Shown: positions 24,902 to 31,871 of the stretch, one piece after another | How positions within the stretch are numbered: the first letter of the stretch is position 1 | Layout: every line of letters starts with the position of its first letter | Notes under the pieces: generated by a model | Database searches by the model: none | The model's input: only the letters and a program-made list of their open reading frames with translations | What the model was told of the DNA's origin: nothing | DNA from: an uncultured Novosphingobium sp. | GTDB taxonomy: Bacteria > Pseudomonadota > Alphaproteobacteria > Sphingomonadales > Sphingomonadaceae | DNA: 36,995 nt | Assembly (NCBI GenBank): GCA_946886365.1 | Contig: CAMPIM010000026.1 | Span: 1-36,995 of the forward strand | Direction: 5' to 3' | Translations under genes and position numbers: made by a program

Positions 24902-26937
24902 GCCTGCTCCTCCAGGCGATCTTCGCCAGAGCCGATCGCGATGGTGACCGGACTGCGCTCGACGACGGATCGCGCCAACTGCTCTATCGCGATCTCCCGG
25001 ATGCCGTCGCAGCCATGGCCGGGACGATCCGTGACGCAATTCCTGGTCCCGGCCCGGTCGCCATCGAACTCGACAACGGCATCGACTGGGTGGTCGCCGA
25101 TCTGGCGCTGCTGGCGCTCGACCGGCCGAGCATTCCATTGCCAGCGTTCTTCACACCGGAACAGCGCGCTGCGGCGCTCGCCAATGCGGGAGCGGCGGGA
25201 TCGATCAGGGGCGCGGGCATCATCCTGTTCGATCATGCGATTGCGGCCGTCCCAGCGGGGACTGCCAAGATCAGCTACACATCGGGTTCGACCGGCGATC
25301 CCAAAGGCATCTGCCTGGACAATCGCCTCATGCTGCAAACGGCACAGGCCATCGTTGCGCGCTTGGGCGAGGATTTTGCGGGTATCCACTTTCCCATACT
25401 TCCGCTTGCTGTTTTGCTGGAGAATGTAGCCGGGCTCTACGCAACATTGCTGGCAGGCGGACGCTATCTCGTAAGATCTGCGGCTGCGATCGGGCTGGCC
25501 AACCCCTTCGCCATCGATGAAGCGCAGTTGGTAGCCGCGATCGACGCAAGCGGTGCGACCAGCCTGATCCTAGTGCCTGAATATCTGGCGCGCGTCGTCG
25601 ATCGCCTCGAACGCACCGGCAACCGCCTTGGCCAGCTTCGCCTTGTCGCCGTTGGCGGGTCACGGGTTCCGCTGTCGCTCATTGAGCGCGCCGATCGGGC
25701 AGGGCTTCCCGTGGTGCAAGGCTATGGGCTGACCGAATGCGGGTCGGTCGTATCGCTCGCGTCCCCGGGGGAACGGGACCGTAGCACCGTCGGCCATCCG
25801 TTGGAACATGCGGCTGTCTCGCTGGCGCCTGACGGCGAGATCGTCATCGCCGGCCACTTCCATCTCGGGACCATAGGCCATCCGCGCACAGACAGTCCGG
25901 TCCTCACCGGAGATATCGGCGCGATCGACGGCCAGGGCCGCCTCTCGATCATCGGGCGCAAATCGAGCCTGATCATCACCAGCTTCGGTCGCAACGTGGC
26001 GCCCGAATGGGTCGAAGAGCAATTGGTCGCCCAGCCCCAGATCGCCCAGGCGATGGTCTATGGCGATGGCGAAAGCAGCTTGCGCGCACTGATCGTGCCA
26101 GCGGCGATCGATGCCAACATCGCGGCGGGCGTTGTCGCCGCCAATGCCGGCCTGCCCGCCTATGCCCGGGTTGATCGCTGGGAGCCCAGCCGTCCCTTCA
26201 CCCCGGCAGATGCCACGCTGACCCCCAATGGCCGATTGCGCCGGGCGGCGATACTCGACCGGTTGGGGACGCGTCCGTTCTTCGAGCGCCTTTATGCCGA
26301 AACCGGGCCGGCGCGGGCGCGGTTGCTATCGGTGCCGCAGCTTCAGGCCGGCCTTGCCGGGCGCATCAACCGTGCGACCTATCTCGCCTATCTTGCCCAG
26401 GCGTATCATCATGTTCGGCATACCGTTCCGCTCATGCGGCTCGCGCGATCGGGCCTTACGACAAAGCCCATGCTGGTCGAGGCACTGGACGATTATATCG
26501 CGGAGGAGGAGGGGCACGAGCAGTGGATCCTGAACGACATCCGCGCGGCGGGAGGCGATACCGACGCGGTCGTGCGGGACGGTCCGTCACCTGCGACCGC
26601 ACGCATGGTCGGCCACGCCTATGCCACGCTTCGGGACGGCAATCCGGCGGCCTTTTTCGGTATGGTGTTCGTGTTGGAGGGAACCAGTATTGCACTGGCA
26701 AGCAGTGGCGCGGAAGCAGTGCAGGCGAGCCTTGGCCTACCGGAAACGGCTTTTACCTATCTGACGTCGCACGGCGCGCTTGACCAGGATCATATGCGAT
26801 TCTTCGAGACGCTCATGAACCGCCTCACAGATCCGGCCGATCAGGACGCCATCGTCGCGATGGCGAACGAAATTTTTGATCTGTTCGGCGACCTGTTCGC
26901 CGCCATTGCGATGGAGGATGATCGTGCAGCGGCTTGA
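24898..26937 (+). CDS. AMP-dependent ligase fused to heme-oxygenase-like diiron domain
   Basis: A 679-residue two-domain protein. Residues about 1-460 are an ANL-superfamily adenylation domain: P-loop ISYTSGSTGDPKG (125-137), YGLTECGS (276-283) and TGDIGAIDGQGRLSIIGRKS. The A10 motif reads TPNGRLRR (442-449), with Arg446 where the catalytic Lys normally stands. Residues about 495-679 look like a heme-oxygenase-like diiron oxidase/oxygenase (HDO, iron-containing redox enzyme family), with candidate iron ligands E536-E538/H540 (EEEGHE), E594 (FVLEGTS), H625, D629 and H632 (SHGALDQDH). Such domains cleave, desaturate or N-oxygenate substrates (UndA, BesC and SznF are examples). It may activate an acyl group and pass it to its own oxidase. 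Coupled to the preceding gene by ATGA. Confidence 0.85.
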   Translation: MSLLLQAIFARADRDGDRTALDDGSRQLLYRDLPDAVAAMAGTIRDAIPGPGPVAIELDNGIDWVVADLALLALDRPSIPLPAFFTPEQRAAALANAGAAGSIRGAGIILFDHAIAAVPAGTAKISYTSGSTGDPKGICLDNRLMLQTAQAIVARLGEDFAGIHFPILPLAVLLENVAGLYATLLAGGRYLVRSAAAIGLANPFAIDEAQLVAAIDASGATSLILVPEYLARVVDRLERTGNRLGQLRLVAVGGSRVPLSLIERADRAGLPVVQGYGLTECGSVVSLASPGERDRSTVGHPLEHAAVSLAPDGEIVIAGHFHLGTIGHPRTDSPVLTGDIGAIDGQGRLSIIGRKSSLIITSFGRNVAPEWVEEQLVAQPQIAQAMVYGDGESSLRALIVPAAIDANIAAGVVAANAGLPAYARVDRWEPSRPFTPADATLTPNGRLRRAAILDRLGTRPFFERLYAETGPARARLLSVPQLQAGLAGRINRATYLAYLAQAYHHVRHTVPLMRLARSGLTTKPMLVEALDDYIAEEEGHEQWILNDIRAAGGDTDAVVRDGPSPATARMVGHAYATLRDGNPAAFFGMVFVLEGTSIALASSGAEAVQASLGLPETAFTYLTSHGALDQDHMRFFETLMNRLTDPADQDAIVAMANEIFDLFGDLFAAIAMEDDRAAA

Positions 26938-27682
26938 CCAAACACTTATCGCCGTCACCGGCGCGGCGGGCGGGCTGGGTGTTCCACTGGCGAGGCTGCT
27001 TAAAGAGCGAGGCGCCCATGTCCTGGGCATCGATCGGGTCGAATGTCCCGGCTGTGACGAGAGTATCGTCACCGACCTGTCCGATGATGCGTCGCTGGCA
27101 TCGCTCGCTGGACGACTTGCGAGCGAGACGCCCGACATTCTCGTAAACCTTGCCGGGGTCATGCGCTTTGGCCTGCACGAGGATCAGCCGAGCGAGGCGC
27201 TTGCCCTGTGCTATCGCGTGAACCTCTACGTCCCGGCGGTCCTGGCGCAAGCGGTGTCCGCGCCCATGCGCGCGCGTGGCCACGGCCAGATCGTCAACAT
27301 CGGTTCGGTGCTGGGCGCGATCCCCTATCCCTGGTTCGCCGCCTATTCGAGCAGCAAGGCGGGGCTGGCGGCCCTGAGCCAGAGCCTTCGGCGTGAGCTG
27401 GCGGGCAGCGGCGTCGCCGTGACCCACGTCAGTCCGCGCGCCGCCAAGACGCCGCTCAACAACAGCGAGGTCAACCGCTTCCTCGACATCACCAACATGA
27501 AGGCCGACGAACCGGAGAAGGTCGCACAGCGGATCGTCGAAGCGATAGTCGGGCGCCGCGAGACCGTCACCATCGGTTGGATGGAGCGGCTCTACGGAAT
27601 CGTGAACGCGCTGGCGCCGCACCTCATCGACAATGGCATCGCGCCGCAAATCCGCCGCGCACGCGCCGAATTCTGCCGATAA
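26924..27682 (+). CDS. Short-chain dehydrogenase/reductase in the hemolysin-ligase cluster
   Basis: A 252-residue SDR with TGAAGGLG (about 10-17), NLAGV, a catalytic Ser in NIGSVLGAI and Y-x-x-x-K in AYSSSKAGL, followed by HVSPRAAKTPLNN. NAD(P)-dependent oxidoreduction of a hydroxyl or carbonyl is expected. The GTG at 26924 is preferred: GGAGG ends 6 nt before it. The ATG at 26918 would touch that RBS. It overlaps the ligase gene by 14 nt. Probably reduces or oxidises an intermediate of the same pathway. Confidence 0.88.
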   Translation: MQRLDQTLIAVTGAAGGLGVPLARLLKERGAHVLGIDRVECPGCDESIVTDLSDDASLASLAGRLASETPDILVNLAGVMRFGLHEDQPSEALALCYRVNLYVPAVLAQAVSAPMRARGHGQIVNIGSVLGAIPYPWFAAYSSSKAGLAALSQSLRRELAGSGVAVTHVSPRAAKTPLNNSEVNRFLDITNMKADEPEKVAQRIVEAIVGRRETVTIGWMERLYGIVNALAPHLIDNGIAPQIRRARAEFCR

Positions 27683-27700
27683 AATATAGGAGAGACAGTC

Positions 27701-28333
27701 ATGAAACCACATGTCTTACTGGCCGCCATGATCGCCATGGCTCTACCGGCCGCCGCGTTCGCCGGGATGCCCGAGGACGTGAAGGTCATCAACGATAACT
27801 GGGCGCGCATTTCCTACCAGATGAATGGCTCAAGCCATCAGACCACGGCTCTCGACAAGCTCGCCCATGTGGCCGATGTGACTGTCGCCCGCTATCCGGG
27901 TCAGGCCGAACCGCTACTGTGGCAGGGCATCGTGGTCAGCGAGCAGGCCAATCGCGCCAATTTCTTTCACAAGCTCGGCCTTGCCACGCGTGCCCGCGAC
28001 ATCCTCGCCCGCGCTTATGCGATCAATCCGCGCGCCGGGAACGGCGGCGCGGCGATGAGCCTTGGCGTGCTCTACTACAAGGTGCCGGGGTCGCCGATCG
28101 GCTTCGGCGATAAAGACCGTGCCCGCAAGCTTCTCCAGCAAGCTCTGGCGCTTGATCCTGACGGACTGGATGCCAATTATTTCTGGGGCGACTATCTCTA
28201 CGATCAAGGCGACAAGGCAGGGGCCAAGGCGGCGCTCGTCAAGGCGCTGCGCGCGCCGCACGATCCGACACGGGCTGTCTGGGATGCCGGTCGGCGCGGC
28301 GAAGTGCAGGCTTTGCTGCGGAAAATCGGCTGA
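27701..28333 (+). CDS. Exported TPR-like protein
   Basis: A 210-residue protein with a clear signal peptide (KPHVLLAAMIAMALPAAAFA, cleavage after residue 21 or so) and helical repeats of TPR type: RARDILARAYAINPRAGNGG, then RARKLLQQALALDPDGLDAN and AGAKAALVKALRAP. It resembles the TRAP-transporter-associated TatT-like solenoid proteins. A periplasmic scaffold or binding role is likely. AGGAG lies about 8 nt before the ATG. It begins 18 nt after the SDR and its stop overlaps the methyltransferase start (TGATG). An exported protein inside an otherwise cytoplasmic pathway suggests that the product is handled in or beyond the periplasm. Confidence 0.78.
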   Translation: MKPHVLLAAMIAMALPAAAFAGMPEDVKVINDNWARISYQMNGSSHQTTALDKLAHVADVTVARYPGQAEPLLWQGIVVSEQANRANFFHKLGLATRARDILARAYAINPRAGNGGAAMSLGVLYYKVPGSPIGFGDKDRARKLLQQALALDPDGLDANYFWGDYLYDQGDKAGAKAALVKALRAPHDPTRAVWDAGRRGEVQALLRKIG

Positions 28334-28965
28334 TGGGGTTCGCTGGCACGCTCGCTCGCCAACTCGCCGCGCCGAGCGGCGTCGCGGGCGCGCTGTGCGG
28401 CGCGGCGATGGACCTGGCAAACCGCGTGCCGCTGCAGATGGCGGTCGATCTTCTGGCACCCGTCGACGGCAAGACTCTGCTCGATGCCGGATGCGGCACG
28501 GGCGCCGCGAGCGAGGCCATGCGGCGTCGGGCGGACTGCCAGATCATCGCCGTCGATCAGTCGGTGACGATGGTCCGCCGCGCGCGTTCCCGACTGGCCA
28601 AGGCGTGCAAGAGAGGGACGGTCGTGGTGCATCAGGCGAAGCTGGAGGAGTTGCCATGCATGCCCGCCAGCATCGACGCCGCACTCGCCCTCAACATCCT
28701 CTATTTCTGCTGCCCGGACGGGGCGATGATCCGGGCGATCCGCCAGGCGCTGCGCCCAGGCGGGCGTCTCGTAGCCTATGTCACCGACCGGGACACCATG
28801 CAGCGATGGTCGTTTACCCGTGAAGGGTTGCATCGCCTCTATGATGGAGATGAGCTTCGTGCGGCTCTGATCGATGGCGGCTTTGATCCCACGCGCGTTA
28901 CCGTCGAGGCCAAATCCATCGCTCCCGGCATCAACGGCCTGTTCGCGCTCGCTTTTGCGGGGTGA
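28333..28965 (+). CDS. Class I SAM-dependent methyltransferase
   Basis: A 210-residue Rossmann-fold methyltransferase: motif I LLDAGCGTGAAS (about 49-60), acidic IIAVDQS at the end of strand 2, then ALALNILYF (motif IV region) and ALRPGGRLVAYV. The substrate is unknown; the resemblance is to small-molecule (UbiE/Methyltransf_11-like) enzymes. It is the last gene of the co-directional cluster and is coupled to the TPR gene. It converges with the DUF2141 gene after only 12 bp. Confidence 0.88.
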   Translation: MGFAGTLARQLAAPSGVAGALCGAAMDLANRVPLQMAVDLLAPVDGKTLLDAGCGTGAASEAMRRRADCQIIAVDQSVTMVRRARSRLAKACKRGTVVVHQAKLEELPCMPASIDAALALNILYFCCPDGAMIRAIRQALRPGGRLVAYVTDRDTMQRWSFTREGLHRLYDGDELRAALIDGGFDPTRVTVEAKSIAPGINGLFALAFAG

Positions 28966-28977
28966 CGCCGTGACCGG

Positions 28978-29424
28978 TCAATAATGCAAGTCGATCATGA
29001 TCGACTTGTTCTGGTCGTCCACCGTGAGCCTGGAAGCCTTGAAGCTGGGCGGCCCCATCACCTTAGGGTTATTGGACAACCCCCAGCCCTCGATCGGGAA
29101 CATGCCGAAGCGAAGGTCCAGCTTATCGTTGCTGTTGGCATCGTGATAGACCATCACCGCATAGTTCCCCGGCGGCAAAGCCTGAAACCGGACTGATGCC
29201 AAGACAGAAGTGGCCGGTGTCTTGAGCACCCGGAAAGCGCGATTCTCGTGACGAAAGCCGGTGGCGCCGCGATAGAGCACGATATGGATCGAACCCGATC
29301 CGGGGGAGATATGCTCGGCCTTGACTTCCAGATCGCCAGCTTGGGCCGGTGACGCGAATAGCCAGAGGCTGGCCGCCATCGCATGCACAAGGCCAATCGT
29401 CTGACTGGCACGGAAACGAAACAT
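28978..29424 (-). CDS. Secreted DUF2141 protein
   Basis: A 148-residue DUF2141 family protein of unknown function. The signal peptide is FRFRASQTIGLVHAMAASLW through SPAQAGD (cleavage about residue 29), followed by the beta-rich domain: IHIVLYRGATGF, PPGNYAVMVYHDANSNDKLD, and FGMFPIEGWGLSNNP, all hallmarks of the family. The frame is open to 29517, but the ATG at 29424 has GGGAGG 6 nt upstream and starts directly with the signal peptide. It is convergent with the methyltransferase and divergent from the SOD gene. Confidence 0.88.
   Translation of the reverse strand: MFRFRASQTIGLVHAMAASLWLFASPAQAGDLEVKAEHISPGSGSIHIVLYRGATGFRHENRAFRVLKTPATSVLASVRFQALPPGNYAVMVYHDANSNDKLDLRFGMFPIEGWGLSNNPKVMGPPSFKASRLTVDDQNKSIMIDLHY
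28987..29008. repeat. 22-bp perfect palindrome at a convergent gene end
   Basis: CAAGTCGATCA is followed immediately by its exact reverse complement TGATCGACTTG. It lies in the last codons of the DUF2141 gene, about 20 bp past the methyltransferase stop, and could fold in both transcripts. No T-run follows on either strand, so it is not a classical terminator. Confidence 0.5.
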
Positions 29425-29442
29425 CAAGAACCTCCCATCCTG

Positions 29443-29457
29443 TCCGACCGTGTCGGA
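29443..29457. promoter_or_regulatory. Short dyad upstream of the DUF2141 RBS
   Basis: TCCGAC-CGT-GTCGGA, a perfect 6+6 dyad with a 3-nt spacer, lies 7 nt upstream of the GGGAGG of the DUF2141 gene. It could be an operator half or a leader hairpin. Confidence 0.3.
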
Positions 29458-29486
29458 TTGGCTGAGGTAAGGACGCCGCCCGCGAT

Positions 29487-29558
29487 CTGCCCCCACAGCT
29501 CGTATCGCAGCCGACATGACGAATTTTCAGGTGGATTGCTGGCGGACTGTGGGGGCAG
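29487..29558. repeat. Widely spaced 12-bp inverted repeat in a divergent promoter region
   Basis: CTGCCCCCACAG at 29487-29498 is exactly inverted at 29547-29558 (CTGTGGGGGCAG), centre to centre 60 bp. Both copies lie in the 193-bp spacer between the divergent DUF2141 and SOD genes. Paired operators or a long-loop hairpin are possible. Confidence 0.45.
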
Positions 29559-29617
29559 CGCTGCGGCGGCGTCAGATGACAGTGGCCTTGTCCGAGATTC
29601 TACCGCGGAGATTGCGT

Positions 29618-30133
29618 ATGCACCGTTCTTCCATCCTCCTGCTGCCTTCCCTTGCCTTGATGGCTGCGGCGCCCGCCGCGCTCGCCGGAACCTATCCGCT
29701 GAAGGGCACAGCTGACGGAGTCAGCGGACAGGTGACGCTGACCGACGCGCCCAGGGGTGTGATCGTCCGCGTCCAAGCCCATGGGCTGAAGCCGGGCTGG
29801 CACGCCGTCCATTTCCACGAGAAAGCCGATTGCTCCGACGCGATGTTCAAGTCGGCCGGCGGCCATGTCCATAGGATGATGCCCGCAGTTCACGGCCTCC
29901 TGAACCCGGCCGGCAACGACTTTGGCGATCTCCCGAATCTGTTCGTCGGAGCCGATGGAGCGGCGACGGCGGAATTTTTCTCCCCCTATGTGGCGTTGCA
30001 GGGCGAACCAACGCGGGCGAACCTGCTCGACGCCGACGGTTCGGCGCTCGTCATCCATGCCAATCCTGACGATTACATGACCCAGCCGATTGGCGGGGCG
30101 GGCGAGCGGGTTGCCTGCTCGGAAATTCGCTAG
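29618..30133 (+). CDS. sodC: Periplasmic Cu/Zn superoxide dismutase family protein
   Basis: A 171-residue SodC-type protein. The signal peptide (HRSSILLLPSLALMAAAPAA, cleavage about residue 23) is followed by the Greek-key domain. Metal-site residues are H65 and H67 (HAVHFHEKADC), H83, H92 (GGHVHRMMPAVHG), D104 and H147 (VIHANPDDYMTQP), and C72/C167 for the disulfide. The MTQPIGGAGERVACSEI ending is typical. It would dismutate superoxide in the periplasm. The ATG at 29618 has GCGGAG upstream and leads straight into the signal peptide, so in-frame upstream sequence is not used. The spacing around H83 (HVHRMMPAVHG) differs somewhat from classical SodC (GGHxNP), so metal content may differ. Confidence 0.85.
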   Translation: MHRSSILLLPSLALMAAAPAALAGTYPLKGTADGVSGQVTLTDAPRGVIVRVQAHGLKPGWHAVHFHEKADCSDAMFKSAGGHVHRMMPAVHGLLNPAGNDFGDLPNLFVGADGAATAEFFSPYVALQGEPTRANLLDADGSALVIHANPDDYMTQPIGGAGERVACSEIR

Positions 30134-30191
30134 GGTTGCACCTGGAGTGATGCGGACAGATCCAGAAATTTTCCGCGCGACTTCCTCGATC

Positions 30192-30815
30192 ATGGCGGGC
30201 AATGTAGTGGTGCGCTCCGGCGTGGCGGCAAACAGTCGTCGTCTCGGAGCACCGAACGCGAAGTCCGGGATAGAGACCAGGAGGTCCGCCGTCGAAGACG
30301 AGAATGAAGGTGCTGGCGGCCTGACAGCCGTTCTCACGGCGAACCGACCCCAACTCATCCGCTTCTTCACCAGCCGCACGGGCAGCCCGGCGGAGGCCGA
30401 GGATGTCGTGCAGGAAATCTGGTTGCATGTCGCACGCGCCGGCACCGGGCCGGTCGTCAATCCGCTAGCCTATCTGCACAGGGTTGGCATGAATATCGTG
30501 CTGGACCGTGTCCGCGAGCGGCAGCGCCGCGCCAGGCGTGAACAGGGTTGGTCCGACGTCTCGGTCGAGCAATGCGGCGGGGAGGCAACTGACGACAGCC
30601 CTTCGCCCCATGATATCGTCGATGGCCGGCAGCGGGCGCGACGGCTTGCGACGGCCATCGAGGCGCTGCCGCCCGGCGCGGGCCGCGTGTTTCGGCGGCA
30701 CAAGCTTGATGGTCTGAGCCACAGCGAAGTGGCTGCGGAACTGGGGATCAGCCGCAGCGCCGTTGAAAAGCATATCGCCGTGGCCCTTCGCCATCTGCGA
30801 ACGGCGCTCGAATGA
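30192..30815 (+). CDS. ECF sigma factor, FecI type
   Basis: About 207 residues with sigma-70 region 2 (LIRFFTSRTGSPAEAEDVVQ, EIWLHVARAG, NPLAYLHRVGMNIVLDRVRE) and region 4 (AIEALPPGAGRVFRRHKLDG, LSHSEVAAELGISRSAVEKH, IAVALRHLR). The AEDVVQEIW core-binding helix is typical of FecI. The start is uncertain: ATG 30192 and ATG 30150 both lack a well-spaced RBS, and homologues usually begin closer to the LTAVL segment. It lies 58 nt after sodC and 84 nt before the FecR gene. It would direct transcription of the downstream receptor when that receptor binds its ligand. Confidence 0.9.
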   Translation: MAGNVVVRSGVAANSRRLGAPNAKSGIETRRSAVEDENEGAGGLTAVLTANRPQLIRFFTSRTGSPAEAEDVVQEIWLHVARAGTGPVVNPLAYLHRVGMNIVLDRVRERQRRARREQGWSDVSVEQCGGEATDDSPSPHDIVDGRQRARRLATAIEALPPGAGRVFRRHKLDGLSHSEVAAELGISRSAVEKHIAVALRHLRTALE

Positions 30816-30899
30816 AGCTGACAATGAAATGCAACTGGGGTGGTATGGCGTGGGCGGCGTCACGTTCGCGAAGAACAGACAGGGAGTTTGGAGGTCGGC

Positions 30900-31871
30900 A
30901 TGACCCATGCTGAGCAACATCAGGGACGGATCGACACGGAAGCGGCCGACTGGCACGCGCAGCTCGAATCGCCCGATATGGATTGGGAGGCCTTCGCCGC
31001 GTGGCTGGATGCCGATCCCGCGCATCGCGTCGCCTATGATGCCATTGCGTTGCTCGATGCCGAGATTGAAGTCCAGCGGGTTGCGATCATCGCCGGCCTG
31101 CCCGCCAATGACGTGGACGACGACCAGACGACTGTCGGCAAGCGTAGGCGCTGGTGGATCGGCGGCGGCGTGACTGCGGCGATCGCTATCATCGCAGTCC
31201 TGTTCATGCCGAAAATGGCGACGGTCCCCACCGAAACGATGGTGGCCTATAGCACTGGTCCCGCGCGGACCCGGACGATCGACCTCAAGGACGGGAGCCA
31301 TATCCTGCTTGATCGCAACTCGCGCCTTGCCCTGTCCGATGGCCCGTCGCCCAGAGTCGAGATGCAGAGGGGAGCGGCCTATTTCGATGTGCGCCACGAT
31401 CCGTCGCGTGCCTTTCTGATCCAGGCCGGAGGCTATGAGATTCGCGACATCGGTACGAAGTTCGACCTTGTGATGACACCCCAGAGGCTTGGCGTCGCTG
31501 TCAGCGAAGGCAAGCTCATGGTTGCGCCCAAGGATGGTGCGGGCACGTCGATCGTCGAGGGTGAACGGATCGATGTCGCCCCCCAGACCGGCGAGGCGCA
31601 GGTCAGTCGCATTGCCGCTGCCAGCGTCGGATCGTGGCGCAGTGGACAGCTCGTTTATCAGGCGACGCCGCTGGCGCTGGTAGCCAACGATCTGACCCGC
31701 TATGTCGGTCGTCCGGTGACAGTCGATCCGTCGATTGGCGATTTGCGGGTTTCTGGGGTGCTTGCGATCAGTGATGGTGCCGGACTTATCCAACAGATCG
31801 AGGCTCTTCTTCCCATCACGGCAGTGGAAGCAGGCGGTTCGGTACATTTGGTCGGGAGCAGCGCTCGCTAG
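30900..31871 (+). CDS. FecR-family anti-sigma/transmembrane regulator
   Basis: A 323-residue FecR protein. The N-terminal sigma-interacting domain (DUF4880: EAADWHAQLESPDMDWEAFA, WLDADPAHRVAYD) is followed by one membrane span (IGGGVTAAIAIIAVLFM, about 85-101), the periplasmic FecR domain (RTRTIDLKDGSHILLDRNSR, FDVRHDPSRAFLIQAG) and the C-terminal domain that meets the receptor (LVANDLTRYVGRPVTVDPSI). The GGAGG 6 nt before 30900 decides the start. It passes the signal from the STN domain of the following TBDR to the FecI protein. Confidence 0.92.
   Translation: MTHAEQHQGRIDTEAADWHAQLESPDMDWEAFAAWLDADPAHRVAYDAIALLDAEIEVQRVAIIAGLPANDVDDDQTTVGKRRRWWIGGGVTAAIAIIAVLFMPKMATVPTETMVAYSTGPARTRTIDLKDGSHILLDRNSRLALSDGPSPRVEMQRGAAYFDVRHDPSRAFLIQAGGYEIRDIGTKFDLVMTPQRLGVAVSEGKLMVAPKDGAGTSIVEGERIDVAPQTGEAQVSRIAAASVGSWRSGQLVYQATPLALVANDLTRYVGRPVTVDPSIGDLRVSGVLAISDGAGLIQQIEALLPITAVEAGGSVHLVGSSAR

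Noticed and set aside
30465..31847. 460-codon open frame on the minus strand
   Set aside because: Antisense to the FecI and FecR genes; no RBS, no motif.
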